Origin: an uncultured Cohaesibacter sp.
GTDB lineage: Bacteria > Pseudomonadota > Alphaproteobacteria > Rhizobiales > Cohaesibacteraceae
Length of the DNA stretch: 64,000 nt
Assembly (NCBI RefSeq): GCF_963676485.1
Contig: NZ_OY781114.1
Location: 2,575,001 to 2,639,000, forward strand
Reading direction: 5' to 3'
Part shown: positions 45,725 to 53,919 of the stretch, piece by piece
Numbering within the stretch: the first letter of the stretch is position 1
Layout of the letters: each line of letters begins with the position of its first letter
Notes under the pieces: generated by a model
Told to the model about the DNA's origin: nothing
Databases searched by the model: none
The model's input: only the letters and a program-made list of their open reading frames with translations
Translations under genes and position numbers: made by a program

Positions 45725-46414
45725 ATGACAGAGCAGGAAGAGGGCGATGCCTTTTCAACTGGGCAACGCATGGAGGCACGCTACGAGCTCAGTCGGCGGA
45801 TAGCCCATGATACGAAGGCACCTATCCGGCAAATTGCACAACTGACCGAGATCCTGGTGGCTGAAAATTCCGGCTCGCTTGATGAGGATGCACTTTCCAT
45901 CCTGAGCATGGTGCAAGACAAGGCCCGGCATCTGGGTGAGATGACACAAGCCGTGCGCGATTACACTGATGCCATGTGCAAGCCGCTTGCTGTTCAGAGG
46001 ATCGACTTCACAGTGCTCTTGAAGGCAGAAATAGAATCACTCCAATTCGAAAATATCCTTTTCAAATGTGAAAATCCGATCTTCGTGAACGCCGATCCCC
46101 AATTTTTACGGCGGGTTGTTCAACAGCTCTTGAACGTGGTTTCTATTGACCCTTCTGGACGTAAAACCGGAGACGTGACGATTGCCGTCCATGGTGCAGA
46201 GACTTCAGCCACCCATATCGCTTTGATATTCTCTCCCTGCAGCATTGATTTTACGGGGAAACTCCCTTTGACAGGGCTTGCGCAGTATAAGTCGGCAAAC
46301 CTCTTCGAACTTCTTTCTATTTCTGAGTGTAGTGAGATTTTGCTCCGGCATGGCTGGACAATCTACATGGAGAAGACCGATGCAGAGACGCTCGAAATGA
46401 ATATCTGTTTGTGA
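45725..46414 (+). CDS. Degenerate histidine-kinase-like protein
   Basis: The 229-residue soluble protein has a HisKA-like helix with RRIAHDTKAPIRQIAQL, the acceptor-type His followed by D-T-K-A-P. The ATPase half is badly reduced: the N-box reads VVQQLLNVVS without its Asn, and no DxGxG or GxGLG box follows. It may dimerise or accept phosphate but should not bind ATP normally. The ATG at 45725 follows GGGGGAG. It is 58 bases before another degenerate relative and probably shares its message. Confidence 0.75.
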   Translation: MTEQEEGDAFSTGQRMEARYELSRRIAHDTKAPIRQIAQLTEILVAENSGSLDEDALSILSMVQDKARHLGEMTQAVRDYTDAMCKPLAVQRIDFTVLLKAEIESLQFENILFKCENPIFVNADPQFLRRVVQQLLNVVSIDPSGRKTGDVTIAVHGAETSATHIALIFSPCSIDFTGKLPLTGLAQYKSANLFELLSISECSEILLRHGWTIYMEKTDAETLEMNICL

Positions 46415-46472
46415 TTTGCAGATTTTTATCTATCCTTTTCTGGACCGATATTCTGATCACGGGGGCTTTCAG

Positions 46473-47672
46473 ATGTGTGCGGCCTGGATGAACGATTCTC
46501 AGGGAATGGCGAGCGAACTCGAGCGGATATCTCAAGTCGCTGGAGAGGAGATTCATCTTTCTTGTCTTTTGCTGGATGATGATCCGATTGACAGACGCTA
46601 TGTGCATTGGTTGTTGCAACAGCTCGCGGGGTTCCGGTTTAATGTCACCTTTGCCGACAGCTTGAATGAGGCCAAGCGGCTTTGCTCGGAAAAACGCTTT
46701 GATCTTTATCTCTTCGATTACTGGATGGGGGAAGATTCCTCTGCTTCCCTTGTTTCTTTCTTGAGGGAAGAGGGGGACAATGCTGGAACGATTGTCGTCC
46801 TATCATCGCTGGACGATGCGTCCTTTCAGGATGTCAGCCTCAAGTCGGGCGCGGACATGTTTCTGGCCAAGCAGGAGCTTTCGGCCAAGACCCTTGAACG
46901 GATGCTGCGCAACATTGCCCAGATCGCATCCAATGCCCGCTTGCAATATCATCAGAAGCAGCTGGATGCAGACAAGATTGGCGGCTGGCTGAAGCATGTC
47001 AATGGCGGGCTTGATCAGTCCCACGGCTTTGCCGTTCTGGCTCTGGATGCGCTCAAGGCCGGGCGCGGGCAAGAGGCTGAACACCTGATTTCAGATGCGC
47101 TCGAGCAGATTGCCGCCTTGCGCAATGAAGTGTCCTATGTCGGTGTCGGCATGTCCATGCTGAACAAGGAGAGCGCACTCAATCTCAGGCCGTTTGACGT
47201 CAGCTCGATCTTGACCGAGGTGGTTGAGGACTGTCGCTTCGAGGCGGAACAATTCGGCAAGACGCTCAATTTCTGTGAGCATGTGTCGGATTCGATTGTC
47301 CTCAGTGATGAAGGGCTGCTCAAGGAGCTGTTGTTTGTCTTGCTACGCGGTGCCGTGCGCTATTCAGGCGAAAGGACCGATGTCGCTGTGAGCTACGAGC
47401 TTGGCCCTGAGGCTTTGGTTGTTTATATCTCCGAGTTCGGCTCGGCAGAGGATCATGGGTTGGATCTTCGCAAATTTGATGTTTCGGGCACCATCAGTCT
47501 GGCCTATCTGTTTGGAACAGAAAGGGCGGGCAGTCTTTTGGTGGCCGAACATATCCTGCAAATACTTGGCGGCGACTGGTCGGTTGGCTATGCGAACCGC
47601 AATCTTGAAATACGCTGCCGGATTCCTCTCAATGTAGACCTCTTGTCGGATGACAGCTCGGGCCAGCCATGA
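46473..47672 (+). CDS. REC protein with degenerate kinase module
   Basis: The 399-residue protein has an N-terminal receiver with LLDDDPIDR and the acceptor Asp in LYLFDYWMGEDS, closely like the receiver of the kinase at 38897. At the kinase position it has GGWLKHVNGGLDQSHG, so the HDLRTPLNAI stretch is lost. The ATPase has only a vague fold with no Asn box and no DNGPG. It looks like a receiver-driven scaffold. The ATG at 46473 has GGGGG eight bases before it. Confidence 0.78.
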   Translation: MCAAWMNDSQGMASELERISQVAGEEIHLSCLLLDDDPIDRRYVHWLLQQLAGFRFNVTFADSLNEAKRLCSEKRFDLYLFDYWMGEDSSASLVSFLREEGDNAGTIVVLSSLDDASFQDVSLKSGADMFLAKQELSAKTLERMLRNIAQIASNARLQYHQKQLDADKIGGWLKHVNGGLDQSHGFAVLALDALKAGRGQEAEHLISDALEQIAALRNEVSYVGVGMSMLNKESALNLRPFDVSSILTEVVEDCRFEAEQFGKTLNFCEHVSDSIVLSDEGLLKELLFVLLRGAVRYSGERTDVAVSYELGPEALVVYISEFGSAEDHGLDLRKFDVSGTISLAYLFGTERAGSLLVAEHILQILGGDWSVGYANRNLEIRCRIPLNVDLLSDDSSGQP

Positions 47673-47696
47673 TGCGCCAGCCCGAGTGGTAGAGGC

Positions 47697-49556
47697 CTAA
47701 TACTGCATCGAGCTCATGGACAGACTGTCCCAGATTTCCTTCACCGTATGCTGAAGATCCTTGCGGCGGTCTTCATAATGGGTGTGCAACAGGTGATGGG
47801 CTTTTTCCGAGTTGGGGGCTTCAAGGAAATCCCTGTAGAGAGCCTGAACCTGCAGATTCTTGTGCGACTGGCGCACATTGGTTTTGCGGTCGACATTATA
47901 AATGGTTTCCCGCCGCGCCATGGCGAGAGGCAGATAGGCCTTTTTGGAGCGCAAGGAGCCGCCGCCGTCGACGCAGCCTCCCGGACAGGCCATGACTTCT
48001 ATGAAATCATAATCGGCTTTGCCAGCACGGACCATTTCGACCAGCTTGCGCGTGTCGCCCAGCCCGTGCACCATGGCCACCTTGACCGAGCCGATCGGGC
48101 CGCCCAGATCGACCATTGCCTCACGCACGCCTTCAAAGCCACGCAACTGTGTGAGCTCTACCTTATCGAGTTCCTTGCCGTTGACTACCGAATAGATGGT
48201 CCGCACCGCCGCTTCCATGACACCGCCCGTGGTGCCGAAAATGGCTGCTGCTCCGGAATATTCACTCATGTAGGGATTGTCGAAGCTGGAGGGCTTGATG
48301 GTCTTGAGATCAATCCCCTCGCGCCGCAGAAGGCGAGCAAATTCGCGCGTGGTCAGCACCACGTCCGTATCCTGCTTGCCGGCTTCTCCCAATTGTGGGC
48401 GGGCTGCTTCGTCCTTCTTGGCGATGCAGGGCATGATGGAGATGACACGGATTGTTTCCGCCTCGATTTCCTGCTTTTCGGGCAGATAGGCTTTGGCGAT
48501 GGTAGAGAGCACCTGCTGGGGTGACTTGGTTGAAGACAGGAGCGGCAGGATATCGGGATAGTGGGTTTCTGCGAAATTGATCCATGCGGGACAGCAGGAG
48601 GTGAAGGTCGGCTTGCGGCCCTCCTTGAGGCGAGCGAGCAATTCGGTGCCTTCTTCCATGATGACAACGTCAGCGGCGAAATTGGTGTCGAGCACGATAT
48701 CGACGCCGATCTTGCGGCAAGCGGCAATCACCTGCCCCTCAACATTCGTGCCCGCAGGCATGCCGAACTCTTCCCCGAAGGCAACGCGCACGGCTGGAGC
48801 GAATTGGACCACCGTGGTGATAGCGGGATCGCAGATATAATCGAGCGCCTTGTCGATCTCGTCTCTCTCGCCCAGAGCGCCTGTGGGGCAGACCAGAACG
48901 CACTGGCCGCAGGAGACGCAGATATTGCTCATCGGGTCGTTGCCATCACGCAAGGCTACGACGCGGTCATTGCCGGTGCCTTCCATGACAAGGGCATCGA
49001 TGCCCTGATGATCGCGGCAAATGGCGACGCATCGTTGACAGCGGATGCAGCGGCGCATGTCACGTATCATGGATGTGGATGCTTCATCCACCGGACGGCT
49101 TTCAGCAAGATCCCGATCAAAGAAGCGGTTTTCCGAAAGGCCCACATATTGGGCGACATCCTGCAATTCGCAATCGCCATGGCGAATGCAGGTGGCGCAA
49201 TCCTGCAGATGGTCTGCCATGAGCAGCTCGACCTGGAGCTTCTGCATGTCCCGGGCTTTTTTGGACCGGGTCTGGACGGTCATGCCTTCTCGGACAGGGG
49301 TGTTGCAGGACGTGACGATCTGCGCGCCCTTGTGCTTTGAATGGGTAATCTCCACCACGCAGACACGGCATGTGCCCGGCGTGTGATCGATGTCATCCAG
49401 TTCGCACAAGGTGGGGATGTAGATATCATGGCGTCTTGCGCATGACAGGATGGTCTCGTTGGGAAAGGCCATGCATGGCTTGTTGTTGATTTCAAGCGAG
49501 ATGGTTGCTTCGGCGGGGTTGCGTCCGGCATGGCTGACAGGTTCAGTGATGCACAT
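47697..49556 (-). CDS. hydA: [FeFe]-hydrogenase catalytic subunit
   Basis: The 619-residue protein has all three H-cluster blocks: TSCCPAW (319-325, Cys321 the likely proton relay and Cys322 a ligand), MPCIAKKDE (Cys377, Lys380, Glu383) and EVMACPGGCVDGGG (Cys524, Cys528). FGTTGGVMEAA and the small-subunit-like tail with RQSHKNLQVQ and HHLLHTHYEDR are present. The accessory domain has a [2Fe-2S] site (C51, C63, C66, C84), a His-Cys3 site (H116, C120, C123, C129) and two ferredoxin clusters (C170-C180, C213-C223). This is an M3-type, group A enzyme. No signal peptide is present. It follows the electron-transfer subunit by three bases. It should interconvert H2 and protons with NAD(P)(H) through that partner. 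Confidence 0.96.
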   Translation of the reverse strand: MCITEPVSHAGRNPAEATISLEINNKPCMAFPNETILSCARRHDIYIPTLCELDDIDHTPGTCRVCVVEITHSKHKGAQIVTSCNTPVREGMTVQTRSKKARDMQKLQVELLMADHLQDCATCIRHGDCELQDVAQYVGLSENRFFDRDLAESRPVDEASTSMIRDMRRCIRCQRCVAICRDHQGIDALVMEGTGNDRVVALRDGNDPMSNICVSCGQCVLVCPTGALGERDEIDKALDYICDPAITTVVQFAPAVRVAFGEEFGMPAGTNVEGQVIAACRKIGVDIVLDTNFAADVVIMEEGTELLARLKEGRKPTFTSCCPAWINFAETHYPDILPLLSSTKSPQQVLSTIAKAYLPEKQEIEAETIRVISIMPCIAKKDEAARPQLGEAGKQDTDVVLTTREFARLLRREGIDLKTIKPSSFDNPYMSEYSGAAAIFGTTGGVMEAAVRTIYSVVNGKELDKVELTQLRGFEGVREAMVDLGGPIGSVKVAMVHGLGDTRKLVEMVRAGKADYDFIEVMACPGGCVDGGGSLRSKKAYLPLAMARRETIYNVDRKTNVRQSHKNLQVQALYRDFLEAPNSEKAHHLLHTHYEDRRKDLQHTVKEIWDSLSMSSMQY

Positions 49557-49559
49557 GGC

Positions 49560-51557
49560 TCAGGCCGCTCCTTCAGGGATGGAATGCTTGGTGATGACCG
49601 AATAGAGGCGATAGCAGCGCATGCAGCGCTGCGCCTCTGTGTAGGCGTCTTCCAGACTGATGGTCTGTTCCACCTCGCCGAACATCTTCTTGCGCAAGTC
49701 CGGATCAAGGGCGGGATTATGCACGCGGTAGCCGTTGCGTACCGGTGTTTCGACCGCGTCATTGGCAAGGAAGGCATTCTCGTTGATCAACTCCCTCATA
49801 CGGGAGCGCTTGAAGAAGCGCGGTGTGCCAAACTGGATCCAGTCGTCAATGCTGCGCGCCGCTTTCAGCCCTGCCGACATGGCATAGATGAGGGTGGAAG
49901 GGCCGGTGACGCAGTCGCCTCCAGCAAACACGCCGGGTCTGGATGTGGTCAGGGACTTGTCCGCCTCCACGCATTTCCATTTGTTGAAGTCGATGCCTTC
50001 CTCTGCGATGATTTCCTGACTTTCCACCTGCTGGCCAATGGCCGCGATAAAAGTCGTGCAGGGCATGACATGTTCCGTTCCGGGGATGGGGCGCACCTTG
50101 CGCCGTCCGCTTTCGTCCGGTTCGGTTTCTTCCATGTGTACCAGCTCAATGCCGGTGATCTTGCCATTTTCGCTGAGAATGCGGGTTGGTGTGCACAGGG
50201 TGTGGAAGTCGATATCTTCCCTTTCGGCTTCTTCCACCTCTTCGGTATCGGCAGGCATGGCGTCGCGGGTGCGGCGATAAATCAGGTGTGCATTGTCGGC
50301 CCCCAGACGCACAGCCGAGCGGACACAATCCATGGCAACATTGCCGCCACCGACCACCACCACGTCGCCCTTGAGCTGGAAGGTGTCTATGCCATCCACA
50401 TGATCATGGACTTTGAGCAGGAAATCGATGCCTGTGAAATAGCCCTCCCGAACCTTCTCTTCATTTTTGAGACCAAGCATCGTGCCTTCCTGACAGCCAA
50501 GCCCGAGGAACACGGCCTTGTAACCGCGCTGGAAGAGATCGTCGATGGTGAAGTCGGTCCCCAGTTGCTGGCCAAACAGGAACCGTCCACCCAGATCGAC
50601 AATGATGTCGGTTTCCATGGCAAGGGTATCCTTGGGCAGGCGATAATTGGGAATACCGATCTGGGCCATGCCACCTGCTTTGTCCTGCTTTTCAAATACA
50701 TCCACATGATAACCATGCAGCAGCAGATGATAGGCGCAGGAAATTCCTGCGGGCCCTGCTCCGACAACGGCGACTTTCATGCCGTCTGCGAGCGGCTTCT
50801 GGATCATTTCGCGGGTGAATTTAAGCGCATGCGGGCCCTTTTGCTGGTCGGCGACGAAGCGCTTGAGGGTCTTGATGCCCACCGCTTCATCGACGAATTT
50901 GCGCCGACAGGCCTGTTCGCAATATCGCACGCAGACACGACCGCATGTGGCGGCCATGGGATATTTCTGCAAAAGGACACCCAGCGAGTTTTCCGGCTTT
51001 CCATCGCGGATATAATCAATATAGCGCGGCACATTGACCTTGGACGGGCAGGCCTCAATGCAGGGGGCGGTCATGTAGGCCATGCCGTGCTGAGCGCGGA
51101 TTGGCATATGATCGGCCACTTCCTTTTCGATCTGCTCACGGAAGTGATGGATGACCTCCAGAAGGGCGATGCAACAGGTTTGTCCCAGCCCACAAAGGGA
51201 GGTTTCTTTCATCTGGTTGGCGAGCATTTCGATGTCGTCGAAATCGAGCGGCGTATCAAGGCCGCGTCGCATCTTGTCCAGCGCGTCCCGTATCAGCACA
51301 GTGCCCATGCGGCAGGGCGTGCAGGCGCCGCAGGATTGTTCTGCCGCCTTGTTGATGTAATGGAAAAGCCCTTCGACCAGACTGACGGTTTCATCAAAGA
51401 CGAAAAAACCCCTGTCTGCGAAAAAGGCGCGGACAGCGTTTCCTTCATCGAATTCATCGAAATTTTGCAAGGCTGCGAGCGGGGTGTCATGGCCGGGCAA
51501 ATTGCGCCGTGCATCATGAACAACCCCATCCCAAACGCCATACACCACTTGTGTCAC
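49560..51557 (-). CDS. NuoF-tail/GltD-like electron-transfer subunit of the hydrogenase
   Basis: The 665-residue protein joins two parts. Residues about 1-165 match only the C-terminal [4Fe-4S] tail of NuoF (SCGACTPCRMG, ETSLCGLGQTC); the FMN and NADH domain of NuoF is missing. The rest is a GltD-type flavoprotein: Cys clusters CIEACPSKVNV and CGRVCVRYCEQACRR, FAD site VVGAGPAGISCAY, NAD(P) site VVVGGGNVAMDCV and a late FAGGDCVTGPST. It should pass electrons between NAD(P)H and HydA. The GTG at 51557 is preferred over a TTG at 51623. The stop is three bases before hydA. Confidence 0.9.
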   Translation of the reverse strand: MTQVVYGVWDGVVHDARRNLPGHDTPLAALQNFDEFDEGNAVRAFFADRGFFVFDETVSLVEGLFHYINKAAEQSCGACTPCRMGTVLIRDALDKMRRGLDTPLDFDDIEMLANQMKETSLCGLGQTCCIALLEVIHHFREQIEKEVADHMPIRAQHGMAYMTAPCIEACPSKVNVPRYIDYIRDGKPENSLGVLLQKYPMAATCGRVCVRYCEQACRRKFVDEAVGIKTLKRFVADQQKGPHALKFTREMIQKPLADGMKVAVVGAGPAGISCAYHLLLHGYHVDVFEKQDKAGGMAQIGIPNYRLPKDTLAMETDIIVDLGGRFLFGQQLGTDFTIDDLFQRGYKAVFLGLGCQEGTMLGLKNEEKVREGYFTGIDFLLKVHDHVDGIDTFQLKGDVVVVGGGNVAMDCVRSAVRLGADNAHLIYRRTRDAMPADTEEVEEAEREDIDFHTLCTPTRILSENGKITGIELVHMEETEPDESGRRKVRPIPGTEHVMPCTTFIAAIGQQVESQEIIAEEGIDFNKWKCVEADKSLTTSRPGVFAGGDCVTGPSTLIYAMSAGLKAARSIDDWIQFGTPRFFKRSRMRELINENAFLANDAVETPVRNGYRVHNPALDPDLRKKMFGEVEQTISLEDAYTEAQRCMRCYRLYSVITKHSIPEGAA

Positions 51558-52107
51558 AGTGACCCCCGTCGCGCAGAATAACCAACATAAGCAGGAAGGT
51601 GCCGAAGCTTGGCTGCAGAGCATAAAGGCAAAGCGTTCCGCAGCTATTTTGGTGCCTTCATTATAGATCCACTCTTTGGACTAAGTTATCTTGTTGCTTG
51701 CGATTATGTTCGGCCAGAAATGGGTGAAAACCTTGCGGTAAATCAAAGTGGTTCATAGCAACGAATGGCCAATAAGGATGTATGTTTTTAATTCACCTTG
51801 TGAAATATTTTATGGCTCTTTGTTTCGGTATCTCATTTGTTTGAAAAGGTGTTTAGATTGAGTGTATTACGGAAAATATGCTTTTTTCTTCAATATGTTG
51901 TTTTGTCGCGGTAATAATACAGAGGGTTGCTCTATTTTGAGCGGGATAGATATTTTTATACTTTCGTATTATGGGTAAGAAAGATGTGTTGAATGTGATC
52001 CTTTGGGATTGGTTTTGGCAATTATTTGTCGAATTCTATTCTTCTCTTCGAACCTTTCTGGTTTTCTATTGGGTGGAACAGACAAGGGTTAAAAGGGAGG
52101 TTGGGAG
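51558..52107. promoter_or_regulatory. 550-base AT-rich divergent control region
   Basis: The region separates the hydrogenase operon from the ABC importer. It is clearly more AT-rich than the flanking genes. It contains a FixK/FNR-like box and a TTCAC-CTT-GTGAA palindrome (51792-51804). An 87-codon frame at 51971-52234 is not credible. Confidence 0.6.
51733..51746. promoter_or_regulatory. FixK/FNR-like anaerobox upstream of the hydrogenase operon
   Basis: TTGCGGTAAATCAA fits the FixK2-type TTG(A/C)-N6-(T/G)CAA pattern, and its right half is the FNR half-site ATCAA. It lies about 176 bases before the GTG start. Confidence 0.5.
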
Positions 52108-53121
52108 ATGCTTTTACAATCCGACAGACAGCTTGATCGGCGCTCTTTGCTCAAATGGGCTGGATGGCTGGCCGCTGCGGGGACGCCCTTTCTTCCTGGG
52201 TGCCTTTCGGCCCGTGCCGCTTCGGGCGGCCTGACTCTTTGGGGCATTCCGGCTTCCCCTTCTGCAGTCTTTGCCCGGGCGGTGGCTTCGGGTGCTTTGG
52301 ATCACATCGCTCCGGATATGCGGTTTGCTGTTTGGAAGAGCACTGACCAGATGCGGGCGGGCATTGTTTCTGGTGATTTCAAGCTGTTTGCGACCTCCAC
52401 CTATGCTGCCGCCAATTTCTTCAATCGCGGAGCAGGCACGGTGATGCTCAATGTGGTGACTTGGGGTGTCCTCTATGTAATGGCGCGCGAGGAGGGCATA
52501 ACCAAAATCGAGGATCTGGCGGGCAAGCGGGTTTTATTGTCGAACAAGAATGAGGCGCCCGACCTGTTGTTCCGCCTTGTGCTCACATGGGCGGGAATGG
52601 ATCCGGACAAGGATGTCATTCTGGACTATGTCGGATCGCCGGGAGAAGCGGTGCCGCTTTATCTTGCAGGGCGCGGCGATGTGGCTCTGCTGCATGAACC
52701 AGCCTCCACGGCGGCGTTGTTTCGCGCCAGCAAGGCCGGGGTGCCGCTCTATCGCGCCATCGATATCACGGAGGTTTATGGCAACCATACAGGGCGGGGG
52801 CCGCGTATTCCGCAAGTGGGGTTGGCAGTCAATCCGGCCTTTCTTGAGGAACAGCCTGAGATTGTTGCTGCCGTTCATCAGGCCTGTGTCGATGCGGGAG
52901 AATGGACAAGGGCCAACTGGGGGGCAGCAGGGAAGCTGGCGGCGCACTCGCTGCCCTTGCCTGCGCCGGTGATCGCCCAGTCGCTACCCTATGTGCATCT
53001 GGATGTACAATCGGCCAAAGAGGCGCGGGCTGATATCGACCTCTATTTCGAGCATCTCATGAGCCTTGATCCGGGCATCATTGGTGGCAAGATGCCTTCA
53101 TCGGGCTTTTACTGGGGGTAA
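52108..53121 (+). CDS. ABC substrate-binding lipoprotein, NitT/TauT-like
   Basis: The 337-residue protein has a Tat-like start (DRRSLLKWAG) and an LPGC-type lipobox, so it is probably a Tat-exported lipoprotein. The mature part has the NitT/TauT fold with the repeated pattern of a solute-binding protein (AGRGDVALLHEPASTAA). The ligand is unknown. It is followed by a permease and an ATPase in an operon. GGGAGGTTGGGAG lies just before the ATG. Confidence 0.83.
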   Translation: MLLQSDRQLDRRSLLKWAGWLAAAGTPFLPGCLSARAASGGLTLWGIPASPSAVFARAVASGALDHIAPDMRFAVWKSTDQMRAGIVSGDFKLFATSTYAAANFFNRGAGTVMLNVVTWGVLYVMAREEGITKIEDLAGKRVLLSNKNEAPDLLFRLVLTWAGMDPDKDVILDYVGSPGEAVPLYLAGRGDVALLHEPASTAALFRASKAGVPLYRAIDITEVYGNHTGRGPRIPQVGLAVNPAFLEEQPEIVAAVHQACVDAGEWTRANWGAAGKLAAHSLPLPAPVIAQSLPYVHLDVQSAKEARADIDLYFEHLMSLDPGIIGGKMPSSGFYWG

Positions 53122-53124
53122 CGG

Positions 53125-53919
53125 GTGAGCAATCGCTACCAGAAACGCGCCAGACAGTTAAGACGCAGCCTGTTGTTTACTGCAGGGGTGTTGGTGATGC
53201 TGGCACTTTGGCAGATTGGGCATGACGCCTATGGTTCGCTCGTTCTGCCCGGAGTGGGCGAAACCTTTGTCATGCTTGGGCGGATGATCGGATCTGGTGA
53301 AGTGGTCGCAGCCCTTAAGGCCACGGCCTTCAATGCCCTTGCGGGCTGGAGCATCAGCGTGGTGATGGGCGTGATTGCCGGAGGAATAGCCGGGCGGTTC
53401 GAGATTGTGCGTTTTTTGCTTCAGCCGGTTTCCATCATTCTCATTGGCATTCCGGCGATTGCCTGGGTGGTGCTGGCGCTTTTGTGGTTCGGCGGTCGAT
53501 GGGCCGTGGTCTTTACGGTCGCGGTGGCTACTGCGCCGATGATTTTTGCCGCTGCAGTGCAGGCGGTGCGCAGCCTTGACGGAGATCTGGCGCGTATGGC
53601 GCGCGCCTTCAAGACCCCGCCGGGGGCGATGGTGCGTGACGTTTATGCGCCACACATGCTGGCCTATCTCTATCCGGCACTGGCCACAACGCTGGCCATG
53701 TCCTGGAAGGTCTCTATCATGGCCGAGTTGCTGTCCGGTTCTGGTGGCATTGGTGATGGCATTGCAGCGGCAAGGGCGCGGGTGGATACGGCGCAATTGC
53801 TGGCTTGGGTGGTCGTGGTTGTGATCATCCTGCTTGTGCTCGACCAGCTGCTGCTGAGCCTTGTGCGCGAGCGTATGCATGTTTGGCGCAGTCAGGAGGA
53901 AGGGGGCAGGCATGGATGA
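53125..53919 (+). CDS. ABC permease, NitT/TauT-like
   Basis: The 264-residue protein has about six transmembrane segments. The EAA-type loop is ARMARAFKTPPGAMVRDVYAP. GIPAIAWVVLALLWFGG and a late SGGIGDGIAAARARVDT are like those of TauC and SsuC. A GTG start at 53125 lies three bases after the binding-protein stop. Its end overlaps the ATPase start (ATGGATGA), so it is coupled. Confidence 0.9.
   Translation: MSNRYQKRARQLRRSLLFTAGVLVMLALWQIGHDAYGSLVLPGVGETFVMLGRMIGSGEVVAALKATAFNALAGWSISVVMGVIAGGIAGRFEIVRFLLQPVSIILIGIPAIAWVVLALLWFGGRWAVVFTVAVATAPMIFAAAVQAVRSLDGDLARMARAFKTPPGAMVRDVYAPHMLAYLYPALATTLAMSWKVSIMAELLSGSGGIGDGIAAARARVDTAQLLAWVVVVVIILLVLDQLLLSLVRERMHVWRSQEEGGRHG

Noticed and set aside
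45517-45810. Small gene upstream of the kinase-like gene
   Set aside because: It overlaps the well-supported start at 45725 in another frame and looks like chance.
47658-47687. Terminator after the 46473 gene
   Set aside because: CTCGGGC pairs with GCCCGAG, but the stem covers the stop codon and there is no T-run. It may be chance.
51971-52234. Small gene in the hydrogenase spacer
   Set aside because: It overlaps the binding-protein gene in another frame and no ribosome site fits.
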